A stretch of 64,000 nucleotides of DNA from Calliopsis andreniformis (taxonomy: Eukaryota; Arthropoda; Insecta; Hymenoptera; Andrenidae). Both the position numbers and the translations under genes were made by a program. The DNA lies in NCBI RefSeq assembly GCF_051401765.1, contig NW_027480440.1:682001-746000 (forward strand). The letters are read 5' to 3'. The notes under the pieces were generated by a model. It saw only the letters and a program-made list of their open reading frames with translations, searched no databases and was not told the origin of the DNA. Within the stretch, counting starts at the first letter, position 1. Each line of letters opens with the position of its first letter. Below are positions 38,301-48,636 of this stretch, piece after piece.

Positions 38301-39419
38301 TTCAATCTTCAAATCTGAATCCACAAACATCAATTCTAATCACTCAACCATCAACACTCAGTCCTCAATCTTCAATCCTCAATCCTCAATGCTCAATTCT
38401 CAATCCTCAATCCTCAAACCTCAATCCTCAATCCTCATTCTTCAATCCTCAGTACCCAATCCTCAATCTTCAATCCTCAATCCACAATCCTCAATTCTCA
38501 ATCCTCAATCCTCAGTCCTCAGTCCTCAAACCTCAAACCTCATTCTTCAATCCTCAATACCCAACCCTCAATCTTCAATCCTCAATCCTCAATCCTCAAT
38601 TCTCAATCCTCAATCCTCAATCCTCAGACCTCAAACATCAATACTCAACCCACAGTCCTCGTCCTCAACCCACAACCCTCAATCCTCAACCCTCAATCTT
38701 CAATCCTCAATCCTCAATACTCAATCCTCAATCCTCAATCCTCAATCCTCATTCTTCAATCCTCAATACCCTATCCTCAATCTGCAATCCTCAATCCACA
38801 ATCCTCAATCCTCAAACCTCAATCCTCAACCGTCAGTCCTCGTCCTCAATCCTCAATCCTCAATCTTCAATCCTCAATACTCAATCTTCAATCCTCAATC
38901 CTCAATCCTCAACCCTCAACCCTCAATCGTCAATCTCCAATAATGAATACTCAATCTTCAATCCTCAACCCTCAATCCTCAATCCTCAATCCTCAATCCT
39001 CATTCTTCAATCCTCAATACCCAATCCTCAATCTTCAATCCTCAATCCTCAATCCTCAATTCTCAATCCTCAATCCTCAGTCCACAGTCCTCAAACCTCA
39101 ATCCTCAACACTCAGGCCTCATCCTCAATCCTCAATCCTCAAAGCTCAATCTTCAATCCTCTGTCCCAGATCCTCAATCTTCAATTCTCAATCCTCAATC
39201 CTCAATCCTCAATCTTCAATCCTCAACCCTCAATCCTCAATCCTCAATCCTCGTTCTTCAATCCACAATACCCAATCTTCAATCTTCAATCCTCAATCCT
39301 CAATCCTCAATTCTCAATCCTTAATCCTCAATCCTCAGACCTCAAACATCAATACTCAACCCTCAGTCCTCGTCCTCAAACCACAACACTCAATCCTAGA
39401 TCCTCAATCTTCAATCCTC
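35400..39419 (+). repeat. 4,013/4,020-bp tandem repeat, copy 2
   Basis: This follows copy 1 directly. Landmarks are the class II modules near 35,790, 37,660 and 38,275, the class I module at 37,380 (33,360 + 4,020), and CTGTCCCAGATCC near 36,940 and 39,160. Differences from copy 1 are scattered substitutions, such as CTCAGCCCTCG near 36,235 versus CTCAGTCCTCG near 32,216. The junction lies in uninterrupted heptamers, so the exact base cannot be fixed. Confidence 0.86.
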
Positions 39420-40427
39420 AATACTCAATCTTCAATCCTCTATCCTCAATCCTCAATCCTCAATCCTCAATCCTCAATCCTCAATCGTCAATCCTCTATC
39501 CTCAATCCTCAATCCTCAATCCTCAATCATCAATATTCAACACTCAACCCTCAACCATCAATACTCAATTCTCAATACTCAATAGAATATCCTGAATTCT
39601 CATGGTTCAATACTCAATCCATAATATTCTATAATCAAATCTCAATCCTCAAACATCAATTCTCAACACTCAATCCCCAACACTCAGTCCTCTCTCTTCA
39701 ATCCTCCGTCCTCAACTCTCAATCCTCAAGCGTCAATATTCAATCGTCAATCCTCAGCCCTCTATCCTCAGCCCTCAAACCTCAATCCCGAATCCTCAAT
39801 CCTAAATCCTCAATCTTCAGCCCTCAGTCCTCAAAAATCAACTATCAATCCTCTATCCTGAATAGAATATCCTCAATTTACAGTTTTCCATACTCAATCC
39901 CCATTCTTCAATCTTCAAATCTGAATCCACAAACATCAATACTAATCACTCAAGCATCAACACTCAGTCCTCAATCTTCAATCCTCAATCCTCAATCCTC
40001 AACCTTCAATACTCAATACTCAATCTTCAATCATCAATCCTCAATCCTCAATCCTCAATCTTCAATCCTCAATCCTCAATCCTCATTCTTCAATCCTCAA
40101 CACCCAATACTCAATCTTCAATCCACAATCCTCAATCCTCAATTCTCAATCCTCAATCCTCAATCTTCATACCTCAAACATCAATACTCAACCCTCAGTC
40201 CTCGTCCTCAATCCACAACCCTCAATCCTCGATCCTCAATCTTCAATCATCAATATTCAATCTTCAATTCGCAACCCTCAACCCTCAATACTCAATCCTC
40301 AATCCTCAATGTACTATCCTCAATACCCAATCCTCAAACTTCAATCCTCAATCCTCAATCCTCAATCCTCAATCCTCAATCCTCAATCCTCAGGCCTCAA
40401 ACCTCAATCCTGAATCCTCAATCCTGA
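38943..40427 (+). repeat. 1.5-kb sub-block, fullest late copy (others at 23.7, 32.7, 34.9 and 36.7 kb)
   Basis: A block starting near TCCAATAATGAATACTC occurs at 23,690, 32,702, 34,930 (truncated near 35,400), 36,722 and 38,943. Shared marks are CTGTCCCAGATCC about 0.2 kb in, a class I module with CCATAATATTC and a class II module. It is open for 494 codons in three copies and 487 in a fourth. All copies share very recent duplication, so this is not evidence of coding selection. From about 39,420 to 40,060 it continues past the end of the 4-kb tandem pair. Confidence 0.82.
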
Positions 40428-42960
40428 ATCCTCAATCTTCAGCCATCAGTCCTCAAAAATCAACTATCAATCCTCTATCCTGAATGGAATATCCTCAATT
40501 TACAGTTTTCCATACTCAATCCCCATTCTTCAATCTTCAAATCTGAATCCACAAACATCAATTCTAATCACTCAACCATCAACACTCAGTCCTCAATCTT
40601 CAATCCTCAATCCTCAATCCTCAATTCTCAATCCTCAATCCTCAATCCTCGGACCCCAAACATCAATACTCAATCCTCAGTCCTCGACCTCAATCCACAA
40701 CCCTCAATCCTCAATCCTCAATACTCAATCTTCAATCCTCAATCCTCAATACTGAATCTTTAATCCTCAATCCTCAATACTCAAACCTCAATCCTCAGCC
40801 CTCAGCCCTCATCCTCCATCCTCAATCCTCAACCCTCAATCCTCAATCCTCAATCTTCAACCCTCAATTCTGAATCTTTAATCCTCAATCCTCAATCCTC
40901 CATCCTTAATCCTGAATCCTCAATCCTCAATCCTCAATCCTCATTCTTCAATCCTCAATACCCAATCCTCAATCATCAATCCTCAATCCTCAATCCTCAA
41001 TACTCAATCCTCAATTGTCAATCCTCTATCCTCAGTCCTCAGTCCTCAAACCACAATCCTCAACCCTCAGCCCTCATCCTCAATCCTCAATCCTCAATCC
41101 TCTGTCCTCCGCCCTCAAACCTCAATCCTCAGCCGTCAGACCTCATCCTCAATCCTCAATCCTCAATCCTCAATCCTCAACCTTCAATCCTCAATACTCA
41201 ATCTTCAATCCTCAATCCTCAGTCCTCAAACCTCAATTCTGAATCCTGAATACTCAATCTTCAATCCTCAATCCTCAGCCCTCAATACTCTAGCATCAAT
41301 CTTCAATCCTCAATCCTCAATACTCAATCCTCAGTCCTCGTCCTCAATCCACAACCATCAATCCTCAATCCTCAATCTTCAATCATCAATATTCAATCTT
41401 CAGTCCTCAATCCTCAATCCTCTATCCTCAATCCTCAATCCTCAATGTTCAATCCGCAATACCCAATCCTCAATCTTCAATACTCAATCCTCAATCCTCA
41501 ATCCTCAATCCTCAATACTCAATCCTCAATCCTCAATCCTCAGCCCTCAATACTCTAGCATCAATCTCCAATCCTCAATCCTCAATCCTCAATCTTCAAT
41601 ACCCAATCCTCAATCTTCAATCCTCAATCCTCAATGCTCAATTCTCAATCCTCAATCCTCAAACCTCAACCTTCAATCCTCAGTCCTCAATCTTCAATCC
41701 TCAATACTCAATTTTCAATCCTCAATCCTCAGTCCTCAAACCTCAATTCTGAATCATGAATACTCAATCATCAATCCTCAATCCTCAATCCTCAATTCTC
41801 AATCCTCAATCCTCAATCCTCAGTCCTCAGTCCTCAATCCTCATTCTTCAATCCTCAATACCCAATCCTCAATCTGCAATCCACAATCCTCAATCCTCAA
41901 TCCTCAATCCTCAACCGTCAGTCCCCGTCCTCAACCTTCAACCCTCAATCCTCAATGCTCAATCTTCAATCATCAATACTCAATCTTCAATCCTCAATCC
42001 TCAATCCTCAATCCTTAATCCTCAATCCTCAAACTTCATTCCTCAATACTCAATACTCAATCCTCAATCCTCAATCTTCAATCCTCAATACTCAATCTCC
42101 AATCCTCAATCCTCATTCTTCAATCCTCAGTACCCAATCCTCAATCTTCAATCCTCAATAATCAATATTCAGTCCTCAATCCTCAATCCTCGACCCTCAA
42201 TCCTCAATCGTCAATCTCCAATCCTGAATACTCAATCTTCAATCCTCAACCCTCAATCCTCAATCCTCAATCCTCAATCCTCAATCCTCAATACTCAACC
42301 ATCAATCCTCAATACCCAATACTCAATAGATTATCCTGAATTCTCAGGATTCAATACTCAAACCTCAATCCTCAACCCTCAGCCCTCATCCTCCATCCTC
42401 AATCCTCAATCCTCAATCCTCAACCGTCAGTCCCCGTCCTCAACCTTCAACCCTCAATCCTCAATGCTCAATCTTCAATCATCAATACTCAATCTTCAAT
42501 CCTCAATCCACAATCCTCAATCCTTAATCCTCAATCCTCAAACTTCATTCCTCAATACTCAATACTCAATCCTCAATCCTCAATCTTCAATCCTCAATAC
42601 TCAATCTCCAATCCTCAATCCTCATTCTTCAATCCTCAGTACCCAATCCTCAATCTTCAATCCTCAATACTCAATATTCAGTCCTCAATCCTCAATCCTC
42701 GACCCTCAATCCTCAATCGTCAATCTCCAATCCTGAATACTCAATCTTCAATCCTCAACCCTCAATCCTCAATCCTCAATCCTCAATCCTCAATCCTCAA
42801 TACTCAACCATCAATCCTCAATACCCAATACTCAATAGATTATCCTGAATTCTCAGGATTCAATACTCAAACCTCAATCCTCAACCCTCAGCCCTCATCC
42901 TCCATCCTCAATCCTCAATCCTCAACCCTCAATCCTCAATCTTCAATCCTCACTACTCAA
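40060..42960 (+). repeat. 2,902-bp tandem repeat, copy 1
   Basis: CATTCTTC near 40,084 and the class II core near 40,500 recur 2,902 bp later (42,986 and 43,403). I count ten 6-mers, and 406x7 + 10x6 = 2,902. One of the ten is the unusual CCTCGA near 40,683, where the second copy has CCTCGT. The unit ends in a 509-bp tandem duplication. Only heptamer satellite is present. Confidence 0.87.
41890..42908 (+). repeat. 509-bp tandem duplication nested in the 2,902-bp unit
   Basis: CCGTCAGTCCCCGTCC at about 41,915 recurs at 42,424, an interval of 509 bp, and the class IV module near 42,327 recurs near 42,836. 509 = 71x7 + 2x6, and each copy has two slips (CCCCGT and CCTCAT). The second 2,902-bp copy has only one, internally shortened version near 44.8-45.06 kb. 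Confidence 0.85.
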
Positions 42961-45060
42961 TCTTCAATCCTCAATCCTCAATCCTCATTCTTCAATCCTC
43001 AACACCCAATACTCAATCTTCAATCCACAATCCTCAATCCTCAATTCTCAATCCTCAATCCTCAATCTTCATACCTCAAACATCAATACTCAACCCTCAG
43101 TCCTCGTCCTCAATCCACAACCCTCAATCCTCGATCCTCAATCTTCAATCATCAATATTCAATCTTCAATTCGCAACCCTCAACCCTCAATACTCAATCC
43201 TCAATCCTCAATGTACTATCCTCAATACCCAATCCTCAAACTTCAATCCTCAATCCTCAATCCTCAATCCTCAATCCTCAATCCTCAATCCTCAGGCCTC
43301 AAACCTCAATCCTGAATCCTCAATCCTGAATCCTCAATCTTCAGCCATCAGTCCTCAAAAATCAACTATCAATCCTCTATCCTGAATGGAATATCCTCAA
43401 TTTACAGTTTTCCATACTCAATCCCCATTCTTCAATCTTCAAATCTGAATCCACAAACATCAATTCTAATCACACAACCATCAACACTCAGTCCTCAATC
43501 TTCAATCCTCAATCCTCAATCCTCAATTCTCAATCCTCAATCCTCAATCCTCGGACCCCAAACATCAATACTCAATCCTCAGTCCTCGTCCTCAATCCAC
43601 AACCCTCAATCCTCAATCCTCAATACTCAATCTTCAATCCTCAATCCTCAATACTGAATCTTTAATCCTCAATCCTCAATACTCAAACCTCAATCCTCAG
43701 CCCTCAGCCCTCATCCTCCATCCTCAATCCTCAACCCTCAATCCTCAACCCTCAATCTTCAACCCTCAATTCTGAATCTTTAATCCTCAATCCTCAATCC
43801 TCCATCCTTAATCCTGAATCCTCAATCCTCAATCCTCAATCCTCATTCTTCAATCCTCAATACCCAATCCTCAATCATCAATCCTCAATCCTCAATCCTC
43901 AATCCTCAATCCTCAATTGTCAATCCTCTATCCTCAGTCCTCAGTCCTCAAACCACAATCCTCAACCCTCAGCCCTCATCCTCAATCCTCAATCCTCAAT
44001 CCTCTGTCCTCCGCCCTCAAACCTCAATCCTCAGCCGTCAGACCTCATCCTCAATCCTCAATCCTCAATCCTCAATCCTCAACCTTCAATCCTCAATACT
44101 CAATCTTCAATCCTCAATCCTCAGTCCTCAAACCTCAATTCTGAATCCTGAATACTCAATCTTCAATCCTCAATCCTCAGCCCTCAATACTCTAGCATCA
44201 ATCTTCAATCCTCAATCCTCAATACTCAATCCTCAGTCCTCGTCCTCAATCCACAACCATCAATCCTCAATCCTCAATCTTCAATCATCAATATTCAATC
44301 TTCAGTCCTCAATCCTCAATCCTCTATCCTCAATCCTCAATCCTCAATGTTCAATCCGCAATACCCAATCCTCAATCTTCAATACTCAATCCTCAATCCT
44401 CAATCCTCAATCCTCAATACTCAATCCTCAATCCTCAATCCTCAGCCCTCAATACTCTAGCATCAATCTTCAATCCTCAATCCTCAATCCTCAATCTTCA
44501 ATACCCAATCCTCAATCTTCAATCCTCAATCCTCAATGCTCAATTCTCAATCCTCAATCCTCAAACCTCAACCTTCAATCCTCAGTCCTCAATCTTCAAT
44601 CCTCAATACTCAATTTTCAATCCTCAATCCTCAGTCCTCAAACCTCAATTCTGAATCCTGAATACTCAATCTTCAATCCTCAATCCTCAATCCTCAATTC
44701 TCAATCCTCAATCCTCAATCCTCAGTCCTCAGTCCTCAATCCTCATTCTTCAATCCTCAATACCCAATCCTCAATCTGCAATCCACAATCCTCAATCCTC
44801 AATCCTCAATCCTCAATCCTCAACCGTCAGTCCCCGTCCTCAACCTTCAACCCTCAATCCTCAATACTCAATCCTCAATCCTCAATCTTCAATCCTCAAT
44901 ACTCAATCTCCAATCCTCAATCCTCATTCTTCAATCCTCAATCCTCAATCCTCAATACTCAACCATCAATCCTCAATACCCAATACTCAATAGATTATCC
45001 TGAATTCTCAGGATTCAATACTCAAACCTCAATCCTCAACCCTCAGCCCTCATCCTCCAT
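42961..45060 (+). repeat. 2,902-bp tandem repeat, copy 2 (shortened)
   Basis: This follows copy 1 at +2,902 through about 44,850. It then loses most of one 509-bp duplicate and ends with the class IV module near 44,991, equivalent to 42,836. Visible differences are few: CACACAACC near 43,472 versus CACTCAACC, CATCAATCTTC near 44,461 versus CATCAATCTCC, and CCTGAATACTC near 44,657 versus CATGAATACTC. Confidence 0.84.
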
Positions 45061-45310
45061 CCTCAATCCTCAATCCTCAAACCTCAATCCTCAATCTTCA
45101 ATCCTCAATACTCAATCTTCAATCCTCAATCCTCAAACCCCAATCCTCAATCCTCAATCCTCAATCCTCAATCCTCAATCCTCAATCCTCAATCCTCAAT
45201 CTTCTATCCTCAATACTCAATCTTCAATCCTCAATCCTCAATCCTCAATCCTCAATCCTCATTCTTCAATCCTCAATACCCAGTCCTCAATCTTCAATCC
45301 TCAATCCTCA
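45061..45310 (+). repeat. Heptamer linker before the 1,250-bp pair
   Basis: Plain CCTCAAT runs with CTTCAAT and ACTCAAT, and CTTCTATCC near 45,201 that also occurs near 20,606 and 51,229. It has no phase slip or diverged module and nothing gene-like. Confidence 0.75.
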
Positions 45311-46560
45311 ATCCTCAATCCTCAATTCTCAATCCTCAATCCTCAATCCTCCGTCCTCGTCCTCAATCCACAACACTCAATCCTCAATCCTCAATCTTGA
45401 ATCGTCAATATTCAATCTTCAGTCCTCAATCCTCAATCCTCAATCCTCAATCTTCAATGCTCAATACTCAATCTTCAATCCTCAATCCTCAGTCCTCAAA
45501 CCTCAATTCTGAATCCTGAATATTCAATCTTCAATCCTCAATCCTCAGTCCTCAATACTCTACCATCAATGTTCAATCCTCAATCCTCAATCCTCATTCT
45601 TCAATCCTCAATACCCAGTCCTCAATCTTCAATCCTCAATCCTCAATCCTCAATGCTCAATCCTCAATCCTCAATTCTCAGACCTCAGACATCAATACTC
45701 AGCCCTCAGTCCTCGTCCACTATCCTCAACCCTCAATGCTCAATCCTCAATCTTCAATCATCTATACTCAATCTTCAATCCTCTATCCTCAATCCTCAAT
45801 CCTCAATCCTCAATCATCCGTATTCAGTCTTCAGTCCTCAATCCTCAATCCTCAGTCCTCAATCCTCAATCGTGAATGTTCAATCCGCAATACCCAATCC
45901 TCAATCTTCAATACCCAGTCCTCAATCTTCAATCCTCAATCCTCAATCCTCAATTCTCAACCCTCAATCCTCAATTCTCAGACCTCAGACATCAATACTC
46001 AGCCCTCAGTCCTCGTCCTCTATCCTCAACCCTCAATGCTCAATCCTCAATCTTCAATCATCTATACTCAATCTTCAATCCTCTATCCTCAATCCTCAAT
46101 CCACAATCCTCAATCATCAGTATTCAGTCTTCAGTCCTCAATCCTCAATCCTCAATCCTCAATCTTCAATCCTCAATACTCAATCTTCAATCATCAATCC
46201 TCAATCCTCAATCCTCAATCTTCAATCCTCAATCCTCAATCCTCATACTTCAATCCTCAACACCCTATCCACAATCTTCAACCCTCAATCCTCAATCCTC
46301 AATCCTCAATCCTCAATCCTCAATCGTCAATCCTCAATACTCAATCTTCAATCCTCAATCCTCAATCCTCAATCCTCAATCCTCAATCCTCAATCCTCAA
46401 TCCTCTATCCTCAATCCTCAACCTTCAATCCTCAATACTCAATCTTCAATCCTCAATCCTCAATCCTCAATCCTCAATCCTCATTCTTCAATCCTCAATA
46501 CCCAGTCCTCAATCTTCAATCCTCAATCCTCAATCCTCAATCCTCAATTCTCAATCCTCA
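45311..46560 (+). repeat. 1,250-bp tandem repeat, copy 1
   Basis: Lines of sequence recur at +1,250: CCTGAATATTCAATC at about 45,513 and 46,763, CTCTACCATC at about 45,558 and 46,808, and TATCCTCAACC at 45,721 and 46,971. Three 6-mers (near 45,355, 45,714 and 46,013) give 176x7 + 3x6 = 1,250. All three + strand frames are open at once over 45,876-46,589, which argues against any of them being a gene. Confidence 0.86.
45600..46199 (+). repeat. 300-bp tandem pair nested in the 1,250-bp unit
   Basis: A stretch with CTCAGACCTCAGACATC, CATCTATACTC and CAGTATTCAGTC repeats at exactly 300 bp (TATCCTCAACC at 45,721 and 46,021). 300 = 42x7 + 6, one slip per copy. The pair is repeated in the second 1,250-bp copy at 46,971 and 47,271. 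The copies start to diverge at about 46,165. Confidence 0.86.
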
Positions 46561-47500
46561 ATCCTCAATCCTCAGACCTCAAACATTAATACTCAACCCT
46601 CTGTCCTCGTCCTCAATCCACAACACTCAATCCTCAATCCTCAATCTTCAATCATCAATATTCAATCTTCAGTCCTCAATCCTCAACCCTCAATCCTCAA
46701 TCTTCAATGCTCAATACTCAATCTTCAATCCTCAATCCTCAGTCCTCAAACATCAATTCTGAATCCTGAATATTCAATCTTCAATCCTCAATCCTCAGTC
46801 CTCAATACTCTACCATCAATGTTCAATCCTCAATCCTCAATCCTCATTCTTCAATCCTCAATACCCAGTCCTCAATCTTCAATCCTCAATCCTCAATCCT
46901 CAATGCTCAATCCTCAATCCTCAATTCTCAGACCTCAGACATCAATACTCAGCCCTCAGTCCTCGTCCTCTATCCTCAACCCGCAATGCTCAATCCTCAA
47001 TCTTCAATCATCTATACTCAATCTTCAATCCTCTATCGTCAATCCTCAATCCTCAATCCTCAATCATCAGTATTCAGTCTTCAGTCCTCAATCCTCAATC
47101 CTCAGTCCTCAATCCTCAATCGTCAATGTTCAATCCGCAATACCCAATCCTCAATCTTCAATACCCAGTCCTCAATCTTCAATCCTCAATCCTCAATCCT
47201 CAATTCTCAACCCTCAATCCTCAATTCTCAGACCTCAGACATCAATACTCAGCCCTCAGTCGTCGTCCTCTATCCTCAACCCTCAATGCTCAATCCTCAA
47301 TCTTCAATCATCTATACTCAATCTTCAATCCTCTATCCTCAATCCTCAATCCTCAATCCTCAATCATCAGTATTCAGTCTTCAGTCCTCAATCCTCAATC
47401 TTCAATCCTCAATCTTCAATCCTCAATACTCAATCTTCAATCATCAATCCTCAATCCTCAATCCTCAATCTTCAATCCTCAATCCTCAATCCTCACTCTT
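46561..47500 (+). repeat. 1,250-bp tandem repeat, copy 2 (partial)
   Basis: This matches copy 1 to about 47,490, including its nested 300-bp pair. It then departs: CACTCTTC replaces CATACTTC near 47,494, followed by CACCCAATACTC in place of CACCCTATCC. Small private changes include CCGCAATG near 46,981 and GTCGTCGTCC near 47,259. Confidence 0.84.
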
Positions 47501-48559
47501 CAATCCTCAACACCCAATACTCAATCTTCAATCCTCAATCCTCAATCCTCAATTCTCAATCCCCAATCCTCAATCTTCAGACCTCAAACATCAATACTCA
47601 ACCCTCAGTCCTCGTCCTCAATCCACAACACTCAATCCTCGATTCTCAATCTTCAATCATCAGTATTCAATCTTCAATTCTCAACCTTCAACCCTCAATA
47701 CTCAATCCTCAATCCTCAATCCTCAATCCTCAATCCTCAATCCTCAATCCTCAATCCTCAATCTTCAATCCTCAATACTCAATCTTCACTCCTCAATCCT
47801 CAATACTCAGTCCTCGATCTTCAATCCTCAATCCTGAATCCTCAATCTTCAGCCATCGGTCCTCCAAAAATCAACTATCAATCCTCTATCCTGAATAGAA
47901 TATCCTCAATTTACAGTTTTCCATACTCAATCCCCATTCTTCAATCTTCAAATCTGAATCCACAAACATCAATTCTAATCACTCAACCATCAACACTCAG
48001 TCCTCAATCTTCAATCCTCAATCCTCAATCCTCAATTCTCAATCCTCAATCCTCAATCCTCGGACCCCAAACATCAATACTCAATCCTCAGTCCTCGTCC
48101 TCAATCCACAACCCTCAATCCTCAATCCTCAATCTTCAATCATCAATATTCAATCTTCAGTCCTCAATCCTCAATCCTCTATCCTCAATCCTCAGTCCTC
48201 AATGTTCAATCCGCAATACCCAATCCTCAATCTTCAATACTCAATCCTCAATCCTCAATCCTCAATCCTCAATCCTCAATCCTCAATACTCAATCCTCAA
48301 TCCTCAATTCTCAATCCTCAATCCTCAATCCTCAGACCTCAAACATCAATACTCAACCCTCAGTCCTCGTCCTCAACCCACAACCATCAATCCTCAATCC
48401 TCAATGTTCAATCATCAATCCGCAATACTCAATCCTCAATCTTCAATCCACAACCCTCAATCATCAATCCTCAATCCTCATTCTTCAATCCTCAGAACCC
48501 AATCCTCAATCTTCAATCCTCAATCCTCAATCCTCAATTCTCAATCCTCAATCATCAAT
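47501..48559 (+). repeat. Block homologous to 22.4-23.4 kb and 31.4-32.4 kb
   Basis: It contains a class II module near 47,910, CGGACCCCAAAC near 48,061 and GTTCAATCCGCAATACCC near 48,203, in the same order as near 22,756, 22,906 and 23,047. It has an apparent private 1-base insertion near 47,864: CCTCCAAAAATC where the other copies have CCTCAAAAATC. It is a displaced piece of the 10-kb unit. Confidence 0.8.
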
Positions 48560-48636
48560 CCTCAATCCTCAATCCTCAATCCTCAATCCTCAATCCTCAA
48601 TCCTCAATCCTCAATCCTCAATCCTCAATCCTCAAT
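48560..48636 (+). repeat. Longest perfect monomer run noticed: eleven CCTCAAT
   Basis: From the CCTCAAT at 48,560 to the one ending at 48,636, eleven consecutive monomers carry no change. The run is bounded by CATCAAT on the left and CTTCAAT on the right. Other long perfect runs are ten units at 20,536-20,605 and eight at 50,125-50,180. Confidence 0.85.

Noticed and set aside
45736..47898. 720-codon + strand ORF, longest in the window, and other long ORFs (for example 577 codons at 15,075 and 644 at 47,126)
   Set aside because: The repeat lacks stops in all forward phases, several frames are open over the same DNA, all translate to ILNPQSS cycles, starts are chance CAATG mutations and ends are chance TGA, TAA or TAG mutations. 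No independent coding signal is present.
45736..47898. Similarity of ILNPQSS cycles to known heptad-repeat proteins (for example the RNA polymerase II tail)
   Set aside because: It shares only the seven-residue period and serine/proline content. The period follows directly from the 7-bp monomer.
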